A DNA stretch of 64,000 bases from DATAVB01 sp040414495 (GTDB taxonomy: Bacteria > Actinomycetota > Actinomycetes > Mycobacteriales > QHCD01). A program made the position numbers and the translations under genes. The number at the start of each line of letters is the position of its first letter. Position 1 is the first letter of the stretch. The stretch covers positions 1 through 64,000 of the forward strand of contig JBEDUI010000071.1 of the NCBI GenBank assembly GCA_040414495.1. The letters are read 5' to 3'. Below the pieces are notes generated by a model. It was not told the origin of the DNA. It did not search any database and saw only the letters and a program-made list of their open reading frames with translations. Positions 7,915 to 17,116 of the stretch are shown piece by piece.

Positions 7915-9144
7915 TCAACGTCGTCGGCGCCGGTTCGCGTACGGCGACCAGCGCGGCACCCAGCGGCCCAACGCCAACGCCGCCGCGATGCCGATCCCGC
8001 CCATCGCCACCACTCCGGCGGCCAGCGACCCCAACGCGGCGGCGGCGGAGACCACGACCGGTCCGCTGGCGTTGCCGGTGTCGGCGCACACCCGCCAGAT
8101 GCCGAGGAACTGGGAGCGGGCACCCGGCGGGGCGACGTCGGCGCCGAGGGTCATGAGGATGCCGCTGCCGATCCCGTTGCCGAAGCCGAGCATCATCGCC
8201 ACGCAGATCAACGTCGGCAGCGACCGGGTCAACGGAAGCAGTAGGAACCCTCCGGCCAGCACCAGCATCGACGGGATCGCCACCCACAGCCGCCCGGCGA
8301 CGTCCATCACCTTGCCCGAGGGATAGAACAGCAGCATGTCGACGGCGCCGGCGATGCCGAAGATGAGACTGGTGGTCGACGCTGACATGTGCAGGTGGTC
8401 CGACCACAACGGCAGTACGGTCTGCCGGGCACCCCGCACCGCGCTCACCATCAGCGCGGCCGCGCCCAACGTGCGGAACACCGCGCCGTGGCTGGCGATC
8501 ACGGCCCGGAACGAGACCGGGGTCCCGCTCCGCGGCACCGCGCCGTCCTGGGTCGGTACGTCCGGGAAGGCCAGCAACGCGCCGCCGGCCAGCACCGAGG
8601 TGGCCACCGCCAGCCAGAACGCGCCCTGCACCGACGTACCGCGCAGCACCAGCGCACCCAGGAACGGCCCGATGAACGCCCCCACCCGCGCCGTACCGCC
8701 CAATGTGGACAGTGCCCGGGCGCGCAGCCGGTGCGGAATGACCTCGGTCAAATAGGACTGACGGGCCAACGAAAAAACCGCATTGGTCATGCCGGTGAGC
8801 GCGACGCTGACGCCCAACAGCCAGACCTGACGGGTCAACGCGCAACCGATCAACGTGATGATCGCGAGCCCGGCCGCGACCATCATGGCCCGCCGGTCCC
8901 CGATCCGGGCCGCCAGCGCACCGGCCGGGATATCGCCCAGGATCTGACCGATTCCCAACATCGCCAACAACAGGCTGGCCACGCCGACCGACGCGCCCAG
9001 ATGGCGACCGGAAAGCGCGATGATCGGCGTGATGGCGCCCTGACCGATTTCGAAGATCAGGGTCGGCAGAAAGACAGCGGGGGCGATTCTACGTAGCGAA
9101 ATCTGCTCTGTCGGTTCGGCGGCAGGTTCGCTGGAAGTTGTCAT
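7915..9144 (-). CDS. MFS transporter
   Basis: A 409-residue major facilitator with twelve predicted hydrophobic segments. The loop 2-3 signature appears as GALAARIGDRRAMMV, and an RQSYLTEVIPHRLRARALS motif follows, similar to drug-efflux members. Residues 1-15 are acidic and polar; the C-terminus ends in a basic patch, RRRRR. It lies between an alpha/beta hydrolase gene (49 bp upstream) and the helicase (52 bp downstream) on the same strand. Substrate is unknown; export of a small molecule or sugar derivative is plausible from fold alone. Confidence 0.88.
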   Translation of the reverse strand: MTTSSEPAAEPTEQISLRRIAPAVFLPTLIFEIGQGAITPIIALSGRHLGASVGVASLLLAMLGIGQILGDIPAGALAARIGDRRAMMVAAGLAIITLIGCALTRQVWLLGVSVALTGMTNAVFSLARQSYLTEVIPHRLRARALSTLGGTARVGAFIGPFLGALVLRGTSVQGAFWLAVATSVLAGGALLAFPDVPTQDGAVPRSGTPVSFRAVIASHGAVFRTLGAAALMVSAVRGARQTVLPLWSDHLHMSASTTSLIFGIAGAVDMLLFYPSGKVMDVAGRLWVAIPSMLVLAGGFLLLPLTRSLPTLICVAMMLGFGNGIGSGILMTLGADVAPPGARSQFLGIWRVCADTGNASGPVVVSAAAALGSLAAGVVAMGGIGIAAALALGRWVPRWSPYANRRRRR

Positions 9145-9193
9145 CGCTCAGCAATTGTCTCCCAGGCAGATCGCCCTCCTCGCGTGTTCTCGA

Positions 9194-10231
9194 TCACTGC
9201 AGGGCGCGGGCGAGGAATGGCAAACCCGCCCGTCCGCAGAACTCGTGCTCACCGGGATGCTGCTCGAAACCGAATTGGTCACCCGCGCCGAGCGTCGTAT
9301 AGATGCGTTGCACCTTGTCGGCCGCGATCCGCGCCGCCGCCACCGGGAAGATCGGATCCCGTTCGCCGAATTCGGCGAAGAATGGCCGCGGCGCGATCAG
9401 GCCGGCCACGTCGTACATCTCGCACCAGTCGAGAATCCCGGGAATGTAGTTGTCCACGCAGTGCGAAAGACTGACGATGCTGTCCCGGAACGTATTGAGG
9501 TAACCGCTCACCATCGCCGCCTGAATACGGTGATCCAGCGCCGCGGCAAGGAGCGTGCAGGTGCCGCCGCCGGAGATCCCCATGCAGCCAATTCGGCCGC
9601 TGTCCAATTCCGGGCGGGTACCGATCCAGTCGATCGTGCGCATGACGTCGTGCACCCGCCAGGCCGCCATCGTCTGGCCGAACAACAAGGCGGCCGCCGC
9701 CACCGGCTGGCACGCACTGGCCTCTGGTCCGTTGGCGGCCGAACGGGCATCCCGGCGGTGACCGAACCCCATCGGCTCGATCGCGACCGCGGCCATGCCG
9801 TGCTCGACCGCCTGGATCGCGAAGTCGTAGGAGTACCCGCCCTTCTCGCTCCGTTGGGTGCCATCGGCTTGCAGGCCGACGATGTCATCGACGCCGCGGC
9901 CGTGCCCCGGGACGCAGATCATGACCGGATACGGCGGCTGCGTCTTTGGGGTCAGCAGGTAGCCCGGCACCCGCTCGCCCGGTCTGCTCTGCAGGCTGAT
10001 CTCCTGCCGTACATACGCCGGGAATTCTTGGACCGCGCCGAGCCGGGGCGCCAGGTCGTCGGCCGCCACCGGTATCCCGCCGAGCAACTCGGTCAATCTC
10101 TTACGCAACGTCCGCTGCCAAGCCCGCGCCTGCTCTTCGCCTTGCGCGTCGAATGTCAACTGCAGCCTGGCATTGGCGTAGAGCCGGTTGATCCGGTCCA
10201 TCGGATCCAGACCACTCTTCGTGTCTGTCAT
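9194..10231 (-). CDS. Alpha/beta hydrolase, acetyl-esterase/dienelactone-hydrolase-like
   Basis: A 345-residue hydrolase. An N-terminal helical part (1-100) is followed by an alpha/beta core: oxyanion segment ICVPGHGRG, nucleophile elbow CMGISGGGTC, a candidate acid in FGERDPIFP and a candidate catalytic histidine in HPGEHEF near the C-terminus. The long insert and the APRPFFAEFGERDPIFP segment resemble the large esterases found in plant-polysaccharide loci. A strong ribosome-binding site (AGGAGG, 9 nt before ATG) supports the start. It is divergently transcribed from the LacI gene at 10504, so that regulator probably controls it. The substrate is not determined. Confidence 0.85.
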   Translation of the reverse strand: MTDTKSGLDPMDRINRLYANARLQLTFDAQGEEQARAWQRTLRKRLTELLGGIPVAADDLAPRLGAVQEFPAYVRQEISLQSRPGERVPGYLLTPKTQPPYPVMICVPGHGRGVDDIVGLQADGTQRSEKGGYSYDFAIQAVEHGMAAVAIEPMGFGHRRDARSAANGPEASACQPVAAAALLFGQTMAAWRVHDVMRTIDWIGTRPELDSGRIGCMGISGGGTCTLLAAALDHRIQAAMVSGYLNTFRDSIVSLSHCVDNYIPGILDWCEMYDVAGLIAPRPFFAEFGERDPIFPVAAARIAADKVQRIYTTLGAGDQFGFEQHPGEHEFCGRAGLPFLARALQ

Positions 10232-10316
10232 CGAGTCGGGTCCTCCTGGGGGTCAACCCACAATATCTGGCTGTCACATAACAAGGCGCGACCGGTTCCG
10301 GAATCCGACCTTGCGT

Positions 10317-10334
10317 TTTCCGCTGCGGCGGAAA
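10317..10334. promoter_or_regulatory. Dyad in LacI/hydrolase intergenic region
   Basis: A perfect inverted repeat, TTTCCGC-tgcg-GCGGAAA, in the 272-bp gap between the divergent hydrolase and LacI genes. A second palindrome, GTTCGAAC, with the central CG typical of LacI operators, lies at 10397-10404, and TTCCGGAA lies at 10295-10302. Any of these could be the LacI operator; which one binds is not decidable from sequence. Confidence 0.4.
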
Positions 10335-10503
10335 TGTTCCGATAATCTTGTTTTCATTGCCGTTGACTAACTACGACACCGTGCCGTACCCGAATTGTTC
10401 GAACGAATAAACAACGGTCCGCGGAATAAAAAGCTTGCGCTTCCTTGGGGGAAAATGGTGAACTTCCGGAAAGCGCATTCATCGCCCGCCGGAGGTGTCT
10501 GCT

Positions 10504-11616
10504 GTGAGCCGAGCAGCGACCGTTTATGACGTTGCCGCTCGGGCGGGGGTGTCGATCGCCACCGTCTCCCGTGCACTGCGGCTGCCCGACGCCGTCCGGC
10601 CCGAAACCCGCCGACGGGTGGCCGATGCGGCCCGGGCGCTGCACTATGTGCCGAGCGGGAATGCGCGCGATCTGGCCCGGCAACGCACCGGAATGCTGGG
10701 CGTCTGGTTCATTGAAGACCGCGCCGAGGCCGTTGTGGACGATGACGCGGCCGAGTCGCTGCAGTGGAGCCTCTACTGGGACCAGGTCATCCGGGGCATC
10801 GAACGGGAGAGCTGGCGACGCGGTTTCGCCGCGTTGATCGCGTCCACCCGATCAGCCCGGGCCGGGGAATTGACCAACGAGATCGCCGGCCGGGTTGACG
10901 CGCTGGCAATCCTGGCCCATGACATACCGACCGACGAGCTCGCGGTGATTTCCGAGCGTATTCCGGTCGTGTTGGTGGCCGCCCGGCACAGTATTTCCGG
11001 TGTGGACAGTGTGCGGGTCGCGAATTCGCAGGGCATCAAACTGTTGGTCGAACATCTGATTGACGTGCACGGGTATCGGCGGCCGGTGTTCATTGGCGGG
11101 GTGCCGCATTCCTCGGATGCGGTCGAACGTTTCCAGGCATTCCGGCGGTCCTGGACTGAGGCCGGCTATGCCGTCCCGGACACCCCGTTCCTGTCCGGGG
11201 ACTTCACCGCCAGCACCGGTGTGGTGGCGGCCGAGCAGCTGCTGACCAGCGGGCCGTTGCCCGATGTCGTGATGTGCGCCAACGACCAGACCGCGCTCGG
11301 CGTGCTGCGCCGATTCCGCCGGCATGGGGTGCGGGTACCCGAGGACGTCGCGGTCACCGGCTTCGACGGCCTGGAGCTGGGCGCGGGCACGAATCCGCCG
11401 CTGACCACGGTGCGCCAGCCGATGCTGCAGATCGGCGCGATCGCGGTCAAGCTGCTGGTCGAGCGGCTGGCCGCACCGGAGCGGCCCAGTGTGGCCACGA
11501 TGTTGCCGGTCGACGTGGTGATCCGGGAAAGCTGCGGATGCCCCGCTCAGCCGCTGTTGATCAAGGGCATGGAGCTGTCGGCCAGGTCGACCACGTCCCG
11601 TTCGACGAACAGATAG
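10504..11616 (+). CDS. LacI-family transcriptional regulator
   Basis: A 370-residue LacI/GalR repressor. The chosen start is GTG at 10504 because GGAGG at 10491-10495 sits 8 nt before it; a GTG at 10495 lies inside that ribosome-binding site. The helix-turn-helix and hinge read ATVYDVAARAGVSIATVSRA and PSGNARDLARQRTG. The periplasmic-binding-protein-like sensor domain follows, with CANDQTALGVLRRF and VAVTGFDGLELG, and the usual C-terminus VIRESCGCP. The last ~70 bp overlap the 3' end of the acyl-CoA dehydrogenase on the other strand. The target is likely the divergent hydrolase operon and the gene itself; the inducer is probably a sugar. Confidence 0.92.
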   Translation: MSRAATVYDVAARAGVSIATVSRALRLPDAVRPETRRRVADAARALHYVPSGNARDLARQRTGMLGVWFIEDRAEAVVDDDAAESLQWSLYWDQVIRGIERESWRRGFAALIASTRSARAGELTNEIAGRVDALAILAHDIPTDELAVISERIPVVLVAARHSISGVDSVRVANSQGIKLLVEHLIDVHGYRRPVFIGGVPHSSDAVERFQAFRRSWTEAGYAVPDTPFLSGDFTASTGVVAAEQLLTSGPLPDVVMCANDQTALGVLRRFRRHGVRVPEDVAVTGFDGLELGAGTNPPLTTVRQPMLQIGAIAVKLLVERLAAPERPSVATMLPVDVVIRESCGCPAQPLLIKGMELSARSTTSRSTNR

Positions 11617-13418
11617 CGGCCGCCCAGCACCCGCTGTGCCGCCAGGTAGTTGACCACGTCGTCGTTGGCCCACAACTCGTGGAAGAGCCGGTTCACCCGA
11701 CGGCGGGCGCCGGCGCAGAACAGGTCGGCCAACTCGACCGCGGCCGCCCCGTCCGGCGAACCGTCATCGAGCAGCATCCGGGCCCGGCAGATAGTGGCGC
11801 TCATCGCGAACAGCTCCGCGCCGATATCGACCAGCCGACCCAGGAAGCACTGCTTCTTCTCCAGCCCGCCCTGCCAGCGGGACATCCCCCAGAACGTCGA
11901 GCGAGCCAGCTTGCGCGCCGACCGTTCCACAAACCGCAGGTGCGTGGCCAGCCCGCCGAAATCAGCGAACGAGCGAGGCGCGTCACCGCGGCCGACCGCC
12001 AGAGTCGGCAGCCATTTCGCGTAGAAACCGCCGGCCCGCAGCGCCACCTTCGCCTTGTCCGCCAGCGCTTTGTCCGGGTCGATGATGTCGCCGGCGACAG
12101 ACAGGTGCGCGTCCACCGCCTCCCGCGCGATCAGCAGCCGCATGATCTCGCTGGACCCCTCGAAGATCCGGTTGATCCGCATATCGCGCAGCGCCTGTTC
12201 GGCCGCCACCGGCCGCTCACCGCGCGCGGCCAGCGATTCGGCCGTCTCGTAGCCGCGCCCGCCCCGTATCTGCACCAGGTCGTCGAGCACCTGCCAGCCG
12301 TGCTCGGTGCAATAGAGCTTGGCCAACGCCGCCTCGATCCGAATATCGTTGCGGTCCTCGTCGGCCATCAGTGCCGACATCCGTACCACCGATTCGAGCG
12401 CGAACGCCATTCCCGCGATATAAGCGATCTGCGCCGCCACCGCCTCGTGCTGGCCGATCGAATGTCCCCATTGGACACGCTCGGTCCCCCACTCCCGCGC
12501 CTGTTTCAACGCCCAGGTCGCCGCCCCCGCGCAGGCTGCTGGAATTGACAACCGGCCGGTGTTCAACGTGGTCAGCGCGATCTTCAAGCCCCGACCCTCG
12601 GCCCCGATGACGTTTTCGGCCGGCACGAATACGTCGGTGAACTGGGTGACACCGTTCTCGATACCGCGCAGTCCCATGAACTGGTTACGGTGCAATACTT
12701 GCACGCCAGGCGAATCGGCCTCCACGACAAATGCGGTAATGCCGCCGGGATGGTCCTCGGATTTGGGTACGGCGGCCATGACGACCAGCAAAGAGGCGAC
12801 AACGCCGTTGGTGGTCCACAGCTTGGTGCCGTTGATCAAATAACCGCCCTCGGTCGGTACGGCGGTGGCCCGCATCCGGGCCGGATCACTACCCACATCG
12901 GGTTCGGTGAGCAGAAACGCGCTGATCTCGCCTTTGGCGCAGCGCGGCAGATAACGCCGTTTCTGCTCGTCGGTCCCGGCCAGCGCCAACGGCTGCGGCA
13001 CGCCAATCGACTGGTGCGCCGAGATCAGCGCGTTCAGCGCCGCGTGACTCTGCCCCAGCATTGCCAGCGCCCGGCCGTAATACAGGTGCGACAGCCCCAT
13101 TCCGCCGTACTCGCGGGGAATCAACATCCCGAATGCGCCTAGATGCGCCAGACCCTTCACGACCCGATCGGGAATCTTCGCATTGCGTTCGATCTCGAGC
13201 GGATCAACCTCGGAATGCAGAAACCCCGCCAGGCGGGTCAGAAAATCCTCGCCGCGACGTACATCGTCCGGGTCCGGCTTGGGATGTGGATAAATCAGGT
13301 CGAGTCTGAATCGACCGAGAAATAATTCCTTACCGAAGCTGGGCTTGCCCCATTCGCTTTCCCGGGCAGCCTCGGCCACCCGCCGCGCATCCTGTTCGCT
13401 GACCGAATTGCCATCCAT
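11547..13418 (-). CDS. Acyl-CoA dehydrogenase, long VLCAD-like form
   Basis: A 623-residue FAD acyl-CoA dehydrogenase. The core shows LGAFGMLIPREYGGMGLSH, the FAD-binding LLTEPDVGSDPARM and GTKLWTTNG motifs, and RINRIFEGSSEIMRLL, whose Glu is the likely catalytic base. About 190 residues beyond the normal core make it resemble the very-long-chain enzymes (VLCAD/ACAD9), which have an extra C-terminal helical domain. It would catalyse the first, FAD-dependent step of beta-oxidation in the cytosol or at the membrane, passing electrons to ETF. It is monocistronic, convergent with and overlapping the LacI gene by 70 bp. Confidence 0.92.
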   Translation of the reverse strand: MDGNSVSEQDARRVAEAARESEWGKPSFGKELFLGRFRLDLIYPHPKPDPDDVRRGEDFLTRLAGFLHSEVDPLEIERNAKIPDRVVKGLAHLGAFGMLIPREYGGMGLSHLYYGRALAMLGQSHAALNALISAHQSIGVPQPLALAGTDEQKRRYLPRCAKGEISAFLLTEPDVGSDPARMRATAVPTEGGYLINGTKLWTTNGVVASLLVVMAAVPKSEDHPGGITAFVVEADSPGVQVLHRNQFMGLRGIENGVTQFTDVFVPAENVIGAEGRGLKIALTTLNTGRLSIPAACAGAATWALKQAREWGTERVQWGHSIGQHEAVAAQIAYIAGMAFALESVVRMSALMADEDRNDIRIEAALAKLYCTEHGWQVLDDLVQIRGGRGYETAESLAARGERPVAAEQALRDMRINRIFEGSSEIMRLLIAREAVDAHLSVAGDIIDPDKALADKAKVALRAGGFYAKWLPTLAVGRGDAPRSFADFGGLATHLRFVERSARKLARSTFWGMSRWQGGLEKKQCFLGRLVDIGAELFAMSATICRARMLLDDGSPDGAAAVELADLFCAGARRRVNRLFHELWANDDVVNYLAAQRVLGGRYLFVERDVVDLADSSMPLINSG

Positions 13419-13525
13419 TTCGCGCGTCCGCCCCCTTGGTTACTCGCCAGTACGCGACCCCTACCCCATAGCGTGGCATTCACAACGTGCTCCGTCGACT
13501 GTGCGCCAGAGGCTAGGCTCCGGAT

Positions 13526-14419
13526 ATGGCAGCGCGCTGGGATAGTCGCGACATACCCAATCAAACCGGCCGAACAATTGTGGTGACCGGCGCCAACAGC
13601 GGCCTCGGGCTGGCCACCAGCCAAATGTTGACCGCTGCGGGCGCGCGCGTGATCATGGCTTGCCGGAATACGGAAAAAGGGCAAGAGGTGGCACCCAAAG
13701 GCGCCGAGGTTTACCGCCTCGACCTGGCCGACCTGGCCTCGATCCGTACCTTCGCCAAAGATATGGCGGCCGTGCGGATCGACGTATTGATCAACAATGC
13801 CGGCGTGATGAACGTACCCAAAAGACAGACCGTCGACGGTTTCGAGCTGCAGTTCGGTACGAATTACCTGGGCCATTTCGCCCTGACCGGCCTGCTGCTA
13901 CGCCAGATCACGGACCGCGTGGTGACCGTGACCAGCGCCGTGCACATGATCGGGCGGATCAATTTCGACGACCTGAACGGTGAGCGGCATTACCAATCGT
14001 GGCTCGCTTATGGACAGTCCAAACTGGCCAATCTGTTGTTCACGTACGAATTGGATCGCCGGGCTGGTGGCACCGGCCTGATCAGCGTCGCGGCGCATCC
14101 CGGCTACGCCTCCACCAACCTGCAAACCGGCCGCGCCCGGATGACCGGCAGCACGCTGAGCAGGCGGGGCGCGGAGCTGACCAACCGGATCTTCGGGCAG
14201 TCGGCGCGAATGGGCGCGCTGCCGCAGACGTACGCCGCGACCGCGCCCGACGTACGGGGCGGCGAATTCTTCGGACCCGGCGGGCTGTTCCACCAACGCG
14301 GGTACCCGGAGCGGGTCCGGCCGTCCCGGGCCGCCCGCAACGTCGAGACCGCCCGCCGACTCTGGGACGTGGCAACCCACATGACCGGGGTGAGCTACGA
14401 GTTTCGAGCCGAAGCCTGA
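13526..14419 (+). CDS. Short-chain dehydrogenase/reductase
   Basis: A 297-residue SDR resembling the retinol-dehydrogenase/WWOX-like subgroup. The cofactor motif TGANSGLG is at 21-28, NNAG at 90-93, the catalytic serine in VTVTSAVH and YGQSK (Tyr162, Lys166) further on. The C-terminal part (PGYASTNLQTG and a long tail) fits this subgroup. It is separated by 107 bp from the divergent acyl-CoA dehydrogenase and followed 18 bp later by an aldo/keto reductase, so the two redox genes and the Nudix gene probably form one operon. Substrate unknown. Confidence 0.9.
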   Translation: MAARWDSRDIPNQTGRTIVVTGANSGLGLATSQMLTAAGARVIMACRNTEKGQEVAPKGAEVYRLDLADLASIRTFAKDMAAVRIDVLINNAGVMNVPKRQTVDGFELQFGTNYLGHFALTGLLLRQITDRVVTVTSAVHMIGRINFDDLNGERHYQSWLAYGQSKLANLLFTYELDRRAGGTGLISVAAHPGYASTNLQTGRARMTGSTLSRRGAELTNRIFGQSARMGALPQTYAATAPDVRGGEFFGPGGLFHQRGYPERVRPSRAARNVETARRLWDVATHMTGVSYEFRAEA

Positions 14420-14437
14420 GCCCTACGATCGGCAGTC

Positions 14438-15409
14438 ATGGAACAACGACGACTCGGCAAGACCGGCCGCGACGTATCGGTGATCGGCCTGGGCACCTGG
14501 CAGTTGGGCGCGGACTGGGGTTCGGTCCGGGAATCTGATGCCTTGGCGGTCCTCGACGCAGCCGCGGCCAGCGGAGTGACGTTCTTCGACACGGCCGACG
14601 TGTACGGCGACGGGCGCAGCGAGCAGATCATCGGCCAATTCCTGCGCACCAATCCGGATGTCATGGTCGCGACGAAGATGGGCCGCCGCGTCGAGCAACG
14701 GCCCGAGGCGTACACGCTGGCGAACTTCCGGGACTGGACCGACCGCTCGCGCCGCAACCTCGGCGTGCAGCGGCTCGACCTGGTGCAGCTGCACTGCCCG
14801 CCGACCCCGGTCTACTCCTCCGAGGAGGTGTTCGACGCGCTCGACACATTGGTCGAGGACCAGCGAATCGCCGCCTACGGGGTGAGCGTAGAGACCGTCG
14901 CCGAGGCGCTGGCCGCGATTGCCCATCCCAATGTTTCGACCGTGCAGATCATCCTGAACGCCTTCCGCCGTAAGCCCCTGGAACAGGTGCTGCCAGATGC
15001 CAAGGCCGCAGGCATAGGGATCATCGCGCGGGTCCCATTGGCCTCCGGTCTGCTCTCCGGCCGGTACACCCACGACACGACCTTCGCACCCGACGACCAC
15101 CGCACCTTCAACCGGCACGGCGAGGCTTTCGACGTCGGCGAGACGTTTTCCGGGGTCGATTACGACACCGGGGTCGAGGCGGCCCGCGAATTCGCCGCAC
15201 TGGCTCCGGCCGGCATCACCCCGGCCGCCCTGGCGTTGCGATGGATCGTGCAGCAGCCCGGCGTGAGCACCGTGATCCCGGGCGCCCGCAACGCGGAGCA
15301 GGCGCGGGCCAATGCCACTTTGGCACCGGAGCTATCGGAGCAGCAGCTGGCCCAGATCGCCGACATCTACGACAAGTACATCCGCCAATCCGTCCACAAC
15401 CGCTGGTGA
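14438..15409 (+). CDS. Aldo/keto reductase
   Basis: A 323-residue NADPH-type aldo/keto reductase. It opens RRLGKTGRDVSVIGLGTWQLG and carries the catalytic tetrad Asp51 (FFDTADVYG), Tyr56, Lys80 (VATKMG) and His119 (LVQLHC). The C-terminal STVIPGARNAEQARANA binds the cofactor phosphate in this fold. The stop codon overlaps the ATG of the Nudix gene (TGATG). The substrate is not predictable; members reduce sugar aldehydes, ketones or quinones. Confidence 0.92.
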   Translation: MEQRRLGKTGRDVSVIGLGTWQLGADWGSVRESDALAVLDAAAASGVTFFDTADVYGDGRSEQIIGQFLRTNPDVMVATKMGRRVEQRPEAYTLANFRDWTDRSRRNLGVQRLDLVQLHCPPTPVYSSEEVFDALDTLVEDQRIAAYGVSVETVAEALAAIAHPNVSTVQIILNAFRRKPLEQVLPDAKAAGIGIIARVPLASGLLSGRYTHDTTFAPDDHRTFNRHGEAFDVGETFSGVDYDTGVEAAREFAALAPAGITPAALALRWIVQQPGVSTVIPGARNAEQARANATLAPELSEQQLAQIADIYDKYIRQSVHNRW

Positions 15410-15804
15410 TGCGGGCCATTCCGGCGGTCGGCGCCGTCATCGGCGATGGGCGTGGCCACGTATTGCTGGTGCTGCGACTGCGGCCGCCGGCGGTCGGGCG
15501 GTGGAGCATTCCCGGCGGCCGGGTGGAGGCCGAGGAGTCTTTTACCGACGCGGTCGTGCGGGAGGTACGGGAGGAGACCGGGCTGCAGGTCACGGTCGGC
15601 CCGCTGCTAGGTCAATTGGAGCTGCCGGGTCGCGATCCCGGCACGGTGTACGACGTACACGACTACGCCGCGAGCGTGGTCGGTGGAACGCTGCGGGCCG
15701 GCGACGACGCCGGTGACGCGCGGTGGTTCAGCCGGGACGAGATGGCGCACCTGCCGTTGACCACCAAGCTGATCGACTACCTGGACGAGTACGGGGCCTT
15801 TTAG
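15409..15804 (+). CDS. Nudix hydrolase
   Basis: A 131-residue Nudix protein. The Nudix box GGRVEAEESFTDAVVREVREETG matches the consensus GX5EX7REUXEEXGU. The ATG at 15409 overlaps the upstream stop (TGATG), giving translational coupling to the aldo/keto reductase. The N-terminus AIPAVGAVIGDG is typical of the ADP-ribose/MutT-like group. It would hydrolyse a nucleoside diphosphate linked to some other moiety. The 3' end overlaps the convergent membrane-protein gene by 4 bp. Confidence 0.92.
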   Translation: MRAIPAVGAVIGDGRGHVLLVLRLRPPAVGRWSIPGGRVEAEESFTDAVVREVREETGLQVTVGPLLGQLELPGRDPGTVYDVHDYAASVVGGTLRAGDDAGDARWFSRDEMAHLPLTTKLIDYLDEYGAF

Positions 15805-16883
15805 AGAATCTGGCGGCGACGCAGCACGCCGGCCGCGATCAACCCGGCCGGCGCCGGGGCCCAGAACGTCACCGCCCGGAAAATCAGCACCGACGGGACC
15901 GCCTGGACCGCCGGCACTCCATCGGCCAGCAGTACGCCGAGCAGCGCGGCCTCGGTCGACCCGGCCGCCGCCGGCAACGGCACCGCCGATGCGACCGCGG
16001 ACGCGACCAGATACGTCGTGAAGATCATCACCGCGGCCGGTAGCGACCGTACCCCGCCGACCGCCAGCGTGCTGATCACGAAGCCGACCGCCAGCACGAG
16101 CGTCGTCGTGCCCGACGACACGCACGCGATCACCAGATCGCGCGGGCGCTGCAACAACAACCGCATGTGACCGCAGGTCCCGGCGATCGTGACCCGGGCT
16201 GACGGGCGGTGCCGCGGCAACAACGGCCGGTCCCGGCGGCGCAGCCACAGCAGCGCCAGCACCTCCACCACGACCAGCAACGCCGGCTCGGCGTACCGAT
16301 CGACCAGGTGGGCCAGCCGGGCGGCCGACACCCCGATACCGGAGACCAGGTGCAGGCTTTCCGAGACCGCCCCCGGCACCGCGAGCACCACACCGGTCAC
16401 GACCACGGTGTCGGTCAGCGGGCCGATCAGTTGCAGCGCGCTCACCGAGCCGACGGCGCCGGCCGGAGCCAGGCCACGACGGGTCAGGTAACGCGCGTTG
16501 ACCGCCGCCCCGCCCAATCCGCACGGCGTGATGCGGTTGGCCGCCGCGGCGGCAAGTTGGGCCAGCACCGCTTCGGGCAGACGTAGCCGCAGCCCGCTGG
16601 CAGCACGCAGCGCAAGGGCGGCGAAGCCGTAGTGCACGGCCGCCACGAGAACCAGCAGCGGCACCCAGGCCCAACTGACCCGGCCGAAGCCGCGACTCAA
16701 TTGCTGACCGTAGTGCCAGAGGTCGTGCCAGGGCCGGTTGCACAGATCGACGACGGTGTCCAGGACCGGGGTCACGATGGCGAGCGCGGTCAGACCGCCG
16801 GCGATCACGACCAAAGCGGTGAGTAGGGGCAGAAGCGGCAGGTTGCGGCCCCAGCGCGCGGCTACGGCCTGCTGCGTGCTCAT
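15801..16883 (-). CDS. Flippase-like membrane protein (YbhN/LPG-synthase TM family)
   Basis: A 360-residue integral membrane protein resembling the lysylphosphatidylglycerol-synthase transmembrane (YbhN/UPF0104) family. About eight hydrophobic segments are seen, with the family-typical NRITPCGLGGAAVNARYL region (Gly-rich, near residue 120) and AVPLPAAAGSTEAALLGVLL (near 310). These proteins are thought to move or modify lipids in the cytoplasmic membrane; no aminoacyltransferase domain is attached. A long perfect dyad lies 6 bp upstream of the start codon, so tight repression at the start is likely. Confidence 0.8.
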   Translation of the reverse strand: MSTQQAVAARWGRNLPLLPLLTALVVIAGGLTALAIVTPVLDTVVDLCNRPWHDLWHYGQQLSRGFGRVSWAWVPLLVLVAAVHYGFAALALRAASGLRLRLPEAVLAQLAAAAANRITPCGLGGAAVNARYLTRRGLAPAGAVGSVSALQLIGPLTDTVVVTGVVLAVPGAVSESLHLVSGIGVSAARLAHLVDRYAEPALLVVVEVLALLWLRRRDRPLLPRHRPSARVTIAGTCGHMRLLLQRPRDLVIACVSSGTTTLVLAVGFVISTLAVGGVRSLPAAVMIFTTYLVASAVASAVPLPAAAGSTEAALLGVLLADGVPAVQAVPSVLIFRAVTFWAPAPAGLIAAGVLRRRQIL

Positions 16884-16888
16884 ATACT

Positions 16889-16916
16889 GAAACTACTACG
16901 ATCGAGTAGTAGTTTC
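16889..16916. promoter_or_regulatory. 28-bp operator-like dyad before flippase-like gene
   Basis: Perfect 11-bp arms, GAAACTACTAC-N6-GTAGTAGTTTC, ending 6 bp before the ATG at 16883 (minus strand). A repressor here would block ribosome loading or the promoter. The inner ACTAC-N6-GTAGT core reappears upstream of the gene at 17117-18733. There is no T-tract, so it is not a terminator. Confidence 0.65.
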
Positions 16917-17116
16917 GTTAAATCCGGATGATCGTCCGGAAACTCTTGATATCCAGCACATTCCGCGACGTAGTCTCACGCCACATCACCAACGTCGCCC
17001 AACGCTCGCATCATCGCCCCATCAGTTCGCGGCTCCTTGCCGCGCACGACCATAAGTGGCCCGGCCCCGTGTCCGTCAACCCAGACCCCAACAGCAGATG
17101 GCGAAATGGGTACAGG

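Noticed and set aside
16889..16916. Dyad considered as a transcription terminator
   Set aside because: No T-tract and position right before a start codon; an operator is more likely.
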